A stretch of DNA of 64,000 bases from Planctomyces sp. SH-PL14 (GTDB taxonomy: Bacteria > Planctomycetota > Planctomycetia > Planctomycetales > Planctomycetaceae), in assembly GCF_001610835.1 (NCBI RefSeq), contig NZ_CP011270.1:6962001-7026000 (forward strand). Reading direction: 5' to 3'. Shown in pieces: positions 18,766 through 27,634 of this stretch. A model generated the notes under the pieces. It ran no database searches. It saw nothing but the letters and a program-made list of their open reading frames with translations, and was not told the origin of the DNA. Within the stretch, counting starts at the first letter, position 1; each line of letters begins with the position of its first letter. Both the position numbers and the translations under genes were made by a program.

Positions 18766-19497
18766 TCAGTCATCTCGACCATCGTCAATGGAAACGCCTG
18801 GAAACAGCCGCTTAAACTCCCGCACTTCCGGCTCGCCGAAGACCTCTCGCGCTTCCAGGACGACGAGTTCACGCAATGAGATCAACTGTCTGATCACGGA
18901 GTTGTCTTCTTTCGGCCGGAATCCGGTGCGGTACAGCCACAATGACTCAAGGCAGCGACAACGCTTGAGATCGTGCAAGACGTCGAATGGGACCTTGTAC
19001 AAATTCAAGGAAACCAACCGCGGTCCGACCTGGTTCAGCACGTAGTTCACATCCGAAGGTTTCGCCAAGTTGCAGTTCGCGATACGAATGTCTCGCAAAC
19101 TCCGTAGCTGCCCAATCTCGTCAAATGCGCCGGCGTCTATACCGCAGTCGTGAAAGCGGAGCACCTCGATGCTGGTCACCCCGCACAAATGGCGGCCAGT
19201 TTGTTCCGATACATTTATTCCTCTTACTAGAACATGACTGCACTCTTTAGCAACGAGCACCTCCCAAGTCCCTTCGTCTGGAACAACGTCCATGATGACC
19301 TCAAATCCTCGAAGCGATTGAGCATCCTTCAGAGAATCACTGGTGTTCTTGTATGCGCCTAATCTGACCTGCCCGACGATCCGCGCGCGAACCCATTTGT
19401 CGCAAAAGTGGCGACGCTGAGTGACGTAGGTAACAATCGCGGCGACAGCGAAAATGCAGGTCAGGAAGGTCAACGTCCTTGCTGGGGGCTTTCGCAT
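18766..19497 (-). CDS. Leucine-rich-repeat-like membrane-anchored protein
   Basis: About 243 residues from ATG 19497; the frame continues 15 codons upstream. An N-terminal hydrophobic segment (TLTFLTCIFAVAAIVTYV) is followed by irregular LRR-like strands (GVTSIEVLRFHDCGIDAGAF, IGQLRSLRDIRIANCNL, CRCLESLWLYRTGFRP). It resembles the protein at 26371 in layout. LRR-like anchored proteins are abundant in planctomycetes and probably bind other proteins at the cell surface or in the periplasm. The gene and its flanks are AT-richer than the neighbourhood. Confidence 0.72.
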   Translation of the reverse strand: MRKPPARTLTFLTCIFAVAAIVTYVTQRRHFCDKWVRARIVGQVRLGAYKNTSDSLKDAQSLRGFEVIMDVVPDEGTWEVLVAKECSHVLVRGINVSEQTGRHLCGVTSIEVLRFHDCGIDAGAFDEIGQLRSLRDIRIANCNLAKPSDVNYVLNQVGPRLVSLNLYKVPFDVLHDLKRCRCLESLWLYRTGFRPKEDNSVIRQLISLRELVVLEAREVFGEPEVREFKRLFPGVSIDDGRDD

Positions 19498-19651
19498 TTG
19501 ACGGCTTCTCACTGTGAACACGACAACAGCGGCGGTGGTCAATATCTGGTACCGTCTCCGACATGGAAAGTCCGGAAATTGACACCGGCCGGAGAGGGCA
19601 GGGGATGCCGTCTCTCACGAACCACCAAGAGGAGCCCAAGGGCAGGAACTG

Positions 19652-20224
19652 ATGTCGAATCTGTTTGTGACGTCCGGCCGAGCGAAAGCCTCCGCGGGAA
19701 CGCGGAACGGGATGGTCTACCGGTACTCCCCGGACCTCTCCCGGCGGGCGATCTTCTCCCCATGCTCCGGGTACCGCTACGCCCTCCTGATCCTCGACAG
19801 CCCCGATGACGTCCCCGCGGCGGAGTGCTGCGCCTTCATCGGCCTCAATCCGTCCACCGCCGACGAGTTCAAGGACGATCCGACCGTCCGACGATGCCGC
19901 GACTTTGCCCGCCGGTGGGGCTACCGCGGGCTCATGATGCTGAACGCCTATGGCTTCCGGTCGACCGATCCCAAGGGACTCCGGACGCAGGAGGACCCCG
20001 TCGGCCGGGACACCGACCGCATTCTTCGCCGCTACGCGCAGCAGACCGGGCGGGTAGTCGCGGCCTGGGGAACGCACGCCGACGTCGAACGGGTCGCCGC
20101 GATGAGGAAAGTCCTCGAGGGTGTGCCGACGCTCTGCCTCGGGGTCACGAAGGACGGCTATCCCAAGCACCCGCTCTACATTGCCGGCAAGACGGAGCCG
20201 ATTCCGTGGGGCCTCTCGACCTGA
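19652..20224 (+). CDS. DUF1643 protein
   Basis: A 190-residue protein matching the DUF1643 family. Signature segments are RYALLILD, CAFIGLNPSTADEFKDDPTV, RRCRDFARRWGYRGLMMLN and VVAAWGTHADVERVAAM. The family is widespread in bacteria and phages and has no established function; it is often found in accessory regions. ATG 19652 is preceded by AGGA at 8 nt. It stands alone between a minus-strand LRR-like gene and a metallopeptidase gene. Confidence 0.9.
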   Translation: MSNLFVTSGRAKASAGTRNGMVYRYSPDLSRRAIFSPCSGYRYALLILDSPDDVPAAECCAFIGLNPSTADEFKDDPTVRRCRDFARRWGYRGLMMLNAYGFRSTDPKGLRTQEDPVGRDTDRILRRYAQQTGRVVAAWGTHADVERVAAMRKVLEGVPTLCLGVTKDGYPKHPLYIAGKTEPIPWGLST

Positions 20225-20321
20225 GCCCGTATCCCGGAATTCGCGATTACCACGGCACAAGGAGCTGGATTAGGATTGCCCCGCGGAACTCGCAGGCAGG
20301 GCAGTCATCTCGCAGGCAATC

Positions 20322-21485
20322 ATGCTGAACATCTTTGAGTCGATCACCAGGCGGCTGGTGGACGCCTGGAAGTCGGAAGAGCCGACCGGAAGGAAGAGCG
20401 CCTTCCGCTGTCGCTGCGGGCGTCCCGTCTTCTTTCGCAACAGTCTCTGCCTGGGGTGCCAGGCCCCCCTGGGATATGAGCCGGAGCTCCAGCAGGTCCG
20501 AGCCCTGACGGAAGAGACAGAAACGGGCGTCTGGACGGTCGACGGCCAGGAAGACGGCGTGAAGTGGAAACGCTGCGAGAACCTCGATTCTCCCGCCGGC
20601 TGCAACTGGCTGACACGCGCCGATGACGAGGAACCGCTCTGCCGGGCCTGCCGGCTCAACCGCACCATTCCCGATCTCGGCGATCCGGACAACGCCCAGT
20701 GGTGGCGGAAGATCGAGAACGCCAAGCGCCGCCTCGTCGCCCAGCTCCTGAGCCTGGGGCTGCCCGTCGCGTCGAAAGTGAGCGAGGATCTCGAACGCGG
20801 CTTCATGTTCGACTTTCTCCGTTCGCCCAAGGAGGGCCCCCGCGTCCTCACGGGGCATGCGGACGGGCTCATCACGCTCAATGTCGAGGAAGCGGACGAC
20901 TCGATCCGGGAGAGAACCCGGAGCCTGATGCGCGAGCCGTACCGGACGCTCCTGGGGCACTTCCGCCATGAGGTCGGCCACTACTATTGGGACCGGCTGG
21001 TCGCGGGGACGCCGTGGCTCGACAAGTTCCGCGAACTCTTCGGCGATGAACGGCAGGACTACGCCGCCTCACTGAAGCGGAACTACGACCACGGCCCGCC
21101 GGCGAACTGGGCGGACCACCACATCAGTTCGTACGCGTCGGTTCATCCGTGGGAAGACTGGGCGGAGAGCTGGGCGCACTACCTGCACGTCGTCGACAGT
21201 CTCGACACCGCCCTGCGTTTCGGCCTTCGCGGCGAGGACGTGGAGCAGGCGGTCGAGCCCTTCTCGGTCGACGACCTCTACGACCCGTCCGCCCCGGACG
21301 CGCAGCGGGTGATCCTGCTGGTCAACTCCTGGGTGCAGATGACGACGGTTCTCAACGAAATGGCCCGCAGCATGGGCCAGCACGACTTCTACCCCTTCGT
21401 CATGTCGCGGCCGGTCCTCCGCAAGATGCACTTCGTCCAGATGATCGTGAAGGAAGCGCGGGGCGGCACGTCGCTGATCGGCTGA
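20322..21485 (+). CDS. Zinc-ribbon putative zinc metallopeptidase
   Basis: A 387-residue protein. An N-terminal zinc ribbon (CRCGRPVFFRNSLCLGC, around residues 30-46) and a second Cys cluster (CENLDSPAGCNW ... CRACRL) precede a zincin-like domain with HFRHEVGHYYWD (HEVGH) at about residue 210. Further conserved residues lie in WEDWAESWAHYLHVVDSLDT. This is the layout of the 'zinc-ribbon and putative zinc-binding metallopeptidase' family (DUF2248/Peptidase_Mx). It has no signal peptide, so it should be cytoplasmic. The substrate is unknown. Confidence 0.88.
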   Translation: MLNIFESITRRLVDAWKSEEPTGRKSAFRCRCGRPVFFRNSLCLGCQAPLGYEPELQQVRALTEETETGVWTVDGQEDGVKWKRCENLDSPAGCNWLTRADDEEPLCRACRLNRTIPDLGDPDNAQWWRKIENAKRRLVAQLLSLGLPVASKVSEDLERGFMFDFLRSPKEGPRVLTGHADGLITLNVEEADDSIRERTRSLMREPYRTLLGHFRHEVGHYYWDRLVAGTPWLDKFRELFGDERQDYAASLKRNYDHGPPANWADHHISSYASVHPWEDWAESWAHYLHVVDSLDTALRFGLRGEDVEQAVEPFSVDDLYDPSAPDAQRVILLVNSWVQMTTVLNEMARSMGQHDFYPFVMSRPVLRKMHFVQMIVKEARGGTSLIG

Positions 21486-21531
21486 GTCCCCGCTTTCCCC
21501 GCGGGCCCGGCTTCGGAACTCGATCGCAGCG

Positions 21532-23769
21532 TCAGCGGCGAGCGGAGCGCCCCTGTTCGACCTGCTCGGCGATGTTCACCTTGCGGTGCTCCGCGGGCAG
21601 GATCCAGGCGTTGTGCTTCCAGAAGGAGTACTCCACCGCGGCCATGTCCTGCTCCGGATCCACCAGCGGGCGCGGGTAGCGGTAGTTCATCATGACGCTC
21701 GTGTAGGCATGGACCGCGGGACGTCGTCCGCAGTCCCGCTCCCAGCGACGGGCGACTTCTTTCGCGTACTGCTGGATCAGGTAAGGCTGGGCCGCCAGGG
21801 CCTCCGTCTGCCGGCCCGACAGGTCGTGGAAGGAGTTCCACAGGATCGTGAGCTCACCCTCCTCATGGACCGGGAACCACGGCGGGAGCACCTTCCAGGC
21901 GGCCGGTTGGAGCCGGGTGAAATCACACCAGACGACGTACGATTCCGGTTTCCCCAGCCGTGTGGAGAGACGCTGCAGGTCCTCAGGCGTGGTGGCCTGT
22001 TCCACGACGTAGAACGGCGTCTGGGAGGGGGCGGCACCCGCCAGTTCAAAGGGCTGGACCAGTCTTAACTCCCGAGACAGCACACCCTCCTGCTCCCGAT
22101 TGTCCAGGGTCAGCAGCAGTCCGTGCAGCCGCGCCAGTCCCTCTTCCCGCCGGTCTCCGGCGGGAGCGAGTTCCTCATAGAGCCGAAGGCCCTCGGCACT
22201 CAGCCGGGCGAGATCCGCGTTCCCGCGGTTGGGGGACGCCTCCGCCTGCCGTTTCAGAATCGCGGCGACATTGCTGAGAGCGTCACGGAGCGAGATCCCT
22301 TTCCGGAGCTCGATCGTCTCCCGGGTCTTGGCCGACCAGTACTCGGAGAAGTGCGAGAACTCCTCCGCGCTGTTGGTGCGGGGGACGTAGATCATGCGGT
22401 AGCCGACCAGCCCCTCGAAGACGGTGGTGAGGCCCGGATGGTCGGACCACTGGAAGCGGGGACCATCGATCGGAATGTAGATGGCCCGCGTCGAGATGTC
22501 GGGAGACCGGGACCAGTCCGGAACGCGGTGGCCCTGGCCGTTCGGCTGGAACAGGCCGGCGTCTTCCACATGGAGCGTGATGTGCCCGGACGTTTTCTGT
22601 CGGAGCATCATCCGCCAGGCGAAGAGCTGCCCTTCTTCCGTCCAGCTGGCGTCGCCGGGGATGAAGAAGTGCCGGAGCGGAGCCGCGACCTGAAACACCA
22701 GCCAGGCCGCGACCAGGCCGGTCAGGAGGCGGGGCGGCTTCGAGGACGTCTCCCTGTTCGCCGGATCCTCCGGGAGCCGCCAGCCCAGGAGCGCTCCCAG
22801 ACCCGGAACCGCGATGGCTCCCCAGCGGCACCAGTTCGGATCGGGCGCGATCCATCGCGGCCTCCGGAGCCAGCGGCCCAATTGCACCGGCCAGCTGGGA
22901 TCCAGAAAGATCAGCGAGCCGGTGAAGCCCAGAAACGGAAACACGCCGATAGGAAGCGTCAACTGGTTGATGCCGTGGAACACCCCCAGCATCGCCACCG
23001 CCAGGAGCCGCGTCCGGGGGAGCAGGAGCAGGAAGCCGATCAGCATGTCGAACACGAGGCCCGTCCAGGCGAGCGCCAGACTGACGTGGATCGCCTCGAT
23101 CGACGCGGGAAGCGGAATCCATCGTTCCGCAGTCTCCAGCAGGACCTTTCCCGTGGCGATCATCGGCTCGCCGGTCAGCCAGTCGGCGTTGAACTTGGCG
23201 ATCGAGGCGTACAGGTACACGATCAGAAACTGGGCCCGCAGCAGAAACACGCTCCAGGAGGGGACCCGGCCGTCGGTCGGCCGGCGCGGCCAGCGGAGCG
23301 CCCAGCATCGGTCTGCCGGCATCCAGATCAGCAGGAAGGCCAGGAGCGAAATCAGGTAGAAGTGGTTGTTGAAATAGGTCTGATCGAGCAGGAAGTACCA
23401 GGTGTATCCGAGGAAGACGACCACGGCGGCCGCGCGGTAGAACAGCCCCAGGGCCAGCAGCAGCCCCGCCGCGCCGGTGATCAGGAAGTGCCCGTCCAGC
23501 CAGGGCCCCGGCAGCGGCTTCACCCAGGCGAAGCCGGGGTAGGTGAAGTGCCAGCCGGCGCGGCCGTACACCGCCTCGGCGAGATTCGTGTCCCCCACGG
23601 GCTGGAGGTACGCGAACATAGACCAGGCCACCGCGGTCCCGAAGACGATGCGGAACACGGCCAGCGAGGCTCCGTTCACGGTCCCGGACAGGCTCTCTGG
23701 GAATCGCCCAGCGAGTCGGGCCGAGAAGCCAGGCGTCGACGCCTCGCGGTCGCCTGTGGATCTGGCCAA
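21532..23769 (-). CDS. HTTM / vitamin-K-dependent gamma-carboxylase-like membrane protein
   Basis: A 745-residue protein. The start codon is TTG 23769, supported by GGAGGA 5 nt upstream. The N-terminal half has multiple membrane helices and the carboxylase-like signatures LAVFRIVFGTAVAWSM, DQTYFNNHFYLISLLAFLL and FLIVYLYASIAKFNADWL. The C-terminal half (from about residue 370) is a soluble domain containing AWRMMLRQKTSGHITLHVED. In animals VKGC carboxylates glutamate; for bacterial HTTM proteins the reaction is mostly unproven. A VKOR-like gene occurs 6 kb away. Family call is firm, activity unknown. Confidence 0.88.
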   Translation of the reverse strand: MARSTGDREASTPGFSARLAGRFPESLSGTVNGASLAVFRIVFGTAVAWSMFAYLQPVGDTNLAEAVYGRAGWHFTYPGFAWVKPLPGPWLDGHFLITGAAGLLLALGLFYRAAAVVVFLGYTWYFLLDQTYFNNHFYLISLLAFLLIWMPADRCWALRWPRRPTDGRVPSWSVFLLRAQFLIVYLYASIAKFNADWLTGEPMIATGKVLLETAERWIPLPASIEAIHVSLALAWTGLVFDMLIGFLLLLPRTRLLAVAMLGVFHGINQLTLPIGVFPFLGFTGSLIFLDPSWPVQLGRWLRRPRWIAPDPNWCRWGAIAVPGLGALLGWRLPEDPANRETSSKPPRLLTGLVAAWLVFQVAAPLRHFFIPGDASWTEEGQLFAWRMMLRQKTSGHITLHVEDAGLFQPNGQGHRVPDWSRSPDISTRAIYIPIDGPRFQWSDHPGLTTVFEGLVGYRMIYVPRTNSAEEFSHFSEYWSAKTRETIELRKGISLRDALSNVAAILKRQAEASPNRGNADLARLSAEGLRLYEELAPAGDRREEGLARLHGLLLTLDNREQEGVLSRELRLVQPFELAGAAPSQTPFYVVEQATTPEDLQRLSTRLGKPESYVVWCDFTRLQPAAWKVLPPWFPVHEEGELTILWNSFHDLSGRQTEALAAQPYLIQQYAKEVARRWERDCGRRPAVHAYTSVMMNYRYPRPLVDPEQDMAAVEYSFWKHNAWILPAEHRKVNIAEQVEQGRSARR

Positions 23770-23887
23770 CGGAATCCTCCGAGATCGGTCGGGCAGGGCT
23801 CCGGGCTGTCGCTTTCCGGACTGTCGCTCTCCGGTTTTTGACTCCGGTGTCTCGTCTTGAGGGACCTGCCTGGCCGCGCAGAAAAAC

Positions 23888-23915
23888 AGCCTCGCGGGCT
23901 TCTACCCGCGAGGCT
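23888..23915 (-). terminator. Rho-independent terminator of the outer-membrane protein gene
   Basis: A perfect 11-bp stem (AGCCTCGCGGG / CCCGCGAGGCT) with a 6-nt loop. Read on the minus strand it is followed by GTTTTTC. It lies about 64 bp after the stop of the minus-strand gene at 23979. Confidence 0.85.
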
Positions 23916-23978
23916 GGATCCCAACAAGATCAATCCGAATCGGGATCATCCGGCCCGCAGGAGCGACGGGTGCCCGGC

Positions 23979-25040
23979 TCACCACGAGTAGCCGGCGGAG
24001 AAGACCATCCCCAGGAACCCCAGGTCGTCATCGAGAATGCTGCCGACGAACTCGCTGTCACCGACGTCGTCGCCCGGCCCCACGTTGTGATTCGTTGCGT
24101 TGCCGGTGTTGGCCCAGTACTGGGCTTCGAGCGCGGCGCGGAGGAAGAACCCGCCCGACCGGCGATACTCGAGGCCGAGCTGCAGGTCCGCGTTCGAGAT
24201 CAGCGACTGTTCGTTGTAGGTGTAGGTGTTATCCGGGCCGACGCTGTTGATGTCCTTGCCGCCGTAGAGCAGCGAGCCACGGACGGTGGCCAGTCCGCGG
24301 AGTCCGTCGAACCAGAAATCGTGGGACTTCCACTCATAGGCCAGCGTGGGGCCGATCGCCGCCACATCCAGATCCGTGAAGAGCTGCCCTTCGTCGGAGT
24401 CCAGGCCGTACTTCTGGCCCATCCACGCGGTGCGGATCCCGGCCGCGAAGGTGCCGCTGCTGCCGACGGCCCTGGTCGCTTCCAGGTCCAGGACATCCAT
24501 GTTCAGGTCGTAAACGACGGTGGTGATCGTGTCGACGTCCTGAATCGTGGCCCCGGCCGCGATGGCGATCGCATCGTCCGCGATCAGGCCGTTCGCGTCA
24601 TTCGCGGGCCCCGTGGCGGCATTGGCTCCAAAGTGCCAGTAGCGGGCGCGGAAGCCCAGATTGGAGGTCGGCGCCATGTAGCCGACTTCGATGCGGGGGG
24701 AGTACTCCATGTCGAGGTTGAAGCCGTAATTGACGACGTTCCCATCGGCGATCTGAGCGGGAAAGGCGCTGTTCTCGCTCAGGTACGGCTTGACGATGAC
24801 ATTGTCGTACTGCACGTAAACGCCGCCCTGGGGATCCAGGGATGCGACGGCGGGGGCGCTGTACCGCTGATTCGCTTCCAGTTGCTCGATCCGGGCCCGC
24901 AGGGAGGCGTAGTCCTCCGGCTCGTACATCTCCACCCGCTCGTCCGGCGAAGCGAGGTCCTGGGCGGAGGCCACTCCGGCTGCCAGCTGCACAGCCGTCA
25001 CCACAGCTGCCATGGCCACAAAGTAGCGCATCTGCTTCAT
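23979..25040 (-). CDS. Lpg1974-like outer-membrane beta-barrel protein
   Basis: A 353-residue protein. ATG 25040 directly begins a signal peptide (MKQMRYFVAMAAVVTAVQLA, cleavage near ASA). A short coiled-coil-like stretch follows (YASLRARIEQLEANQ). The rest consists of alternating amphipathic strands typical of a pore-type barrel (YSPRIEVGYMAPTSNLGFRA, FFLRAALEAQYWANTG), ending in an aromatic-terminated C-terminal strand (GMVFSAGYSW). This fits the Legionella Lpg1974-type outer-membrane family often annotated in planctomycetes. It has its own terminator and is probably monocistronic. Confidence 0.85.
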   Translation of the reverse strand: MKQMRYFVAMAAVVTAVQLAAGVASAQDLASPDERVEMYEPEDYASLRARIEQLEANQRYSAPAVASLDPQGGVYVQYDNVIVKPYLSENSAFPAQIADGNVVNYGFNLDMEYSPRIEVGYMAPTSNLGFRARYWHFGANAATGPANDANGLIADDAIAIAAGATIQDVDTITTVVYDLNMDVLDLEATRAVGSSGTFAAGIRTAWMGQKYGLDSDEGQLFTDLDVAAIGPTLAYEWKSHDFWFDGLRGLATVRGSLLYGGKDINSVGPDNTYTYNEQSLISNADLQLGLEYRRSGGFFLRAALEAQYWANTGNATNHNVGPGDDVGDSEFVGSILDDDLGFLGMVFSAGYSW

Positions 25041-25367
25041 CCTGAAGAGAATCGCCCGGCACGTCGTCGGGACATGGGCCACACGCGGAAACTCTCAGCA
25101 CGTTTTTCCGCTCGAATGCAATTCGACGAAACTTGATGCGAATCTTTAGCTAACGTCAAAAAATGACCGTTCCGATGCTCCAGCAACTCAGTGCCGGGGG
25201 GGGCTGGGTGGTTTGAGCGATCTGGGGCGGCCCCGGCGGCCCTCAGCTGGACCTTGCCGGCGTCTGACCGGCTGTTTCCCGAGGGGCCATTGCGAATGCC
25301 CTCCGGGAACGCGACTTCCTACTATGGAGCACGTGTTCATCGCTCGGAACCGTTCTCAGAGGTCGTG
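25041..25367. other. Divergent intergenic region, 327 bp
   Basis: This separates the outer-membrane protein gene (minus) from the beta-propeller gene (plus). On the minus strand TTGACG (complement of 25154-25159) could be a -35 box, but no good -10 box follows at the right distance. The plus-strand frame is open from 25191, but the segment before 25368 has no signal peptide and poor codon use, so I treat it as non-coding. Confidence 0.4.
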
Positions 25368-26300
25368 ATGGCGCTCGCTCGTTGGGTCGTGATAGTGGTC
25401 GGCATCTGCGTGGCGGTGGGGGGCGGTCCGGCCGGCCGCGGGGTCCTCGCGGAAGAGATCCGGCACTCGCTGTTCATCGCCGGGCCCAACTTCACCGGGA
25501 TCCTGGACGAAGAGGGCCAGGAGACCTGGAACGCGGGACGGACCGGGGCCCGCGACGGGTTCGTGCTGCCCAGCGGCAATGTCCTCATCGCCTGGACGAA
25601 TGAGGTGATCGAGTACGCGGCCGCGGACAAATCGGTCGCCTTCCGGTATCCGCTCTCGCCCGAGAACAGCGAGATCGGGACGGTCGAGCGGCTGGACAAC
25701 GGAAACACGCTGGTGACGGAACTGGGCAAGAAACCCCGTCTGCGGGAGATCGATCCCGCAGGCAAAGTCGCGGTCGAGTTTCCGCTCCTCCCCGAAAGCG
25801 ACAACGCCCACATGCAGACCCGGATGGCGCGGAAGCTCGCGGGCGGGACCTACCTGGTGCCGCACCTGCTGGCGTTCAAGGTCAAGGAGTACTCGGCCGA
25901 GGGGAAGGTGCTGCGGGAGTTTGCGACCGACAAGGAGGAACTGGGGGGCCGGACCGCGGAGAACTGGCCGTTCACGGCGATTCGCCTCGAAGGAGGCCGG
26001 ACGCTGGTGAACCTGACGCACGGGAACAAGACGGTGGAACTGGATGCCGACGGGAAGGTCGTGTGGAAGATCAGCAACGAGGACTTCGCGGAGAAGCCGT
26101 TCGTCGATCCCTGCGGGGGGCAGCGTCTGCCGAACGGGAACACGGTGATCGCGAGCTACGGGGCGCAGAAGGGGATCAAGGTGTTCGAGGTGACGCCGGA
26201 GAAGAAGCTCGTCTGGAGCTACAGCGGCCCGTTCCGTGCGCATGAGCTCCAGGTGCTGACGACGAACGGAAAGCGGGTACCCGGCAAGCCGCTGAAGTAG
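25368..26300 (+). CDS. Exported beta-propeller (PQQ-like/NHL-like) protein
   Basis: A 310-residue protein. ATG 25368 begins a signal peptide (MALARWVVIVVGICVAVGGG) and is preceded by AGAGG. The mature protein has five or six repeats of the type 'LPSGNVLIAWTNEVIEYAA', 'LDNGNTLVTELGKKPRLREI' and 'LPNGNTVIASYGAQKGIKVF', each followed by a strand with G-K-V-V-W or similar. This is a beta-propeller related to arylsulfotransferase-like and PQQ-like repeats. No catalytic residues are evident. The role is unknown, and the location is periplasmic or outer face. Confidence 0.8.
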   Translation: MALARWVVIVVGICVAVGGGPAGRGVLAEEIRHSLFIAGPNFTGILDEEGQETWNAGRTGARDGFVLPSGNVLIAWTNEVIEYAAADKSVAFRYPLSPENSEIGTVERLDNGNTLVTELGKKPRLREIDPAGKVAVEFPLLPESDNAHMQTRMARKLAGGTYLVPHLLAFKVKEYSAEGKVLREFATDKEELGGRTAENWPFTAIRLEGGRTLVNLTHGNKTVELDADGKVVWKISNEDFAEKPFVDPCGGQRLPNGNTVIASYGAQKGIKVFEVTPEKKLVWSYSGPFRAHELQVLTTNGKRVPGKPLK

Positions 26301-26370
26301 GCTCGTCGGTCGGCTCCGCAGGGTCGCAGCAGGGCACGAGAGGAACTCACCAGCGGCGGGAGGACCCGGA

Positions 26371-27300
26371 GTGTCAACGTCGCAAGATCGACCTCAGATC
26401 CTTTCGCTCGGCGTCCGGCCGATCGCGGCATGCGCCGTCCTCCTCGTGTTCTGTCTGGCTGCCGGAAGAACTGTTCACTCCTATCTGGTGAGGCGAGACA
26501 TCGTCTCTGCCGGCGGAACAATCCGGGAAGACCGCGGAGCCTCGGGTTTTGGCCTCTCTGCCGAGGAGGTCCAATTTGCCGACCGTCCGGTGTCGAGCCG
26601 CCAGATCCAGGCCCTGACGGCTCTGCGGCAGATCCGCGTGCTGCATCTCACCGCCTGCGAGATACGGGTGGGGACTGACCCGGACCGGCTTCCGACCGTC
26701 GAATCGATCGTCTTGGACCAATGCCGCCTGGATCGCGACTTCATCGAACTCCTGGCGTCATGGAGGTCGCTGCGCACCGTGGCCATGAGGCGAATGACAC
26801 TTTCGGACGAGCACTGCTTGGATCTGGCCAGGCTGGAACAGATCGAGACCCTCATTGTTTCCGAGTCGGAACTGGGGGCGAAGGGGATGATCGAGTTGCG
26901 GCGTCTGCCACGTCTGAAGACGTTCGTGGCCCGCGAATCGAACATCGCGTCGGATTCCTTTGCCGGAGTTTCGACGTCCCCGGGCCTGGAAGTCATCGAA
27001 GTCGCATGCAGCGATCTGACCGATGCGGTGATGGAGCACATCCGCCTTTCGGGCACGGTGCGGGTCCTGGACATCTCCGGCAACCCGATCTCGGCCGGGG
27101 GGGCGAGCCTTCTCTCCCGGTGCGACTCGCTCCGGTATCTCGACGTGTCCGGCACTGCGATCGGTTGCTCGCAACTCCGCGACGTGACGTTTCCTCGCGG
27201 GATGGAAACCCTTGTCTGTCAGTGTGCGGATGTCGATGGCTTGAGCGGCCGGTTTCCCACCCTTCGAATCCGGGAAGGGTGGCGGACGTGTGAGGATTAG
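26371..27300 (+). CDS. Leucine-rich-repeat-like membrane-anchored protein
   Basis: A 309-residue protein starting at GTG 26371, with GGAGGAC-type purines upstream. One N-terminal membrane helix (PIAACAVLLVFCLAAG) is followed by about eight LRR-like units (LRQIRVLHLTACEI, LEQIETLIVSESELGAKGMI, SGTVRVLDISGNPISAGGAS, CDSLRYLDVSGTAIG). Same design as the minus-strand protein at 18766, without being a close copy. Likely a periplasmic or surface interaction protein. It follows the beta-propeller gene by 70 bp on the same strand. Confidence 0.78.
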   Translation: MSTSQDRPQILSLGVRPIAACAVLLVFCLAAGRTVHSYLVRRDIVSAGGTIREDRGASGFGLSAEEVQFADRPVSSRQIQALTALRQIRVLHLTACEIRVGTDPDRLPTVESIVLDQCRLDRDFIELLASWRSLRTVAMRRMTLSDEHCLDLARLEQIETLIVSESELGAKGMIELRRLPRLKTFVARESNIASDSFAGVSTSPGLEVIEVACSDLTDAVMEHIRLSGTVRVLDISGNPISAGGASLLSRCDSLRYLDVSGTAIGCSQLRDVTFPRGMETLVCQCADVDGLSGRFPTLRIREGWRTCED

Positions 27301-27358
27301 GGCGCTTTCAGATCGGATGTGCAGTCGTCCATTCTCAGCGATCCACCGAGAACGGACT

Positions 27359-27391
27359 GTTCTGACTGAAAACTGACGACTGAAAACCAAC
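27359..27391. repeat. R4 short CAGT-type repeat, copy a
   Basis: Two tandem imperfect copies of a unit like ACTGAAAACTGACG (CTGACTGAAAACTGACGACTGAAAACC). The same units occur at 35371-35457 and 52611-52643, always between genes. Confidence 0.6.
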
Positions 27392-27497
27392 CTTGAAAGT
27401 GCTCTAAGATGACAACGAAGTGGGGGCACAGCACTCGCCCCGCGGGAATATGGCCCCTGAGGGGGCGATTTGACGCGCGTGGCTTGCAGACTCTCTC

Positions 27498-27582
27498 ACG
27501 GCCCTCCGGCGCGGGGCGTCGCTTGGACCGTTCCTCATCGAAGCGCCTCCGGCGGCCAGGGGTTGCCCCCTGGACCCCGGCT
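27498..27582 (+). repeat. R2 GC-rich repeat, copy a
   Basis: Contains GTCGCTTGGACCGTTCC, GCCTCCGGCGGCCAGG and a GGGGTTGCCCC hairpin. The reverse complement of 58002-58084 carries the same blocks in order. The GCCTCCGGCGG block also resembles an R1 arm, so R2 and R1 may be related. It fills much of the 333 bp convergent gap between 27301 and 27634. Confidence 0.55.
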
Positions 27583-27634
27583 GCCGAATCCCGCCGACTC
27601 GCGCAACAACACGCTTCCGGCGGGTCGGATCACG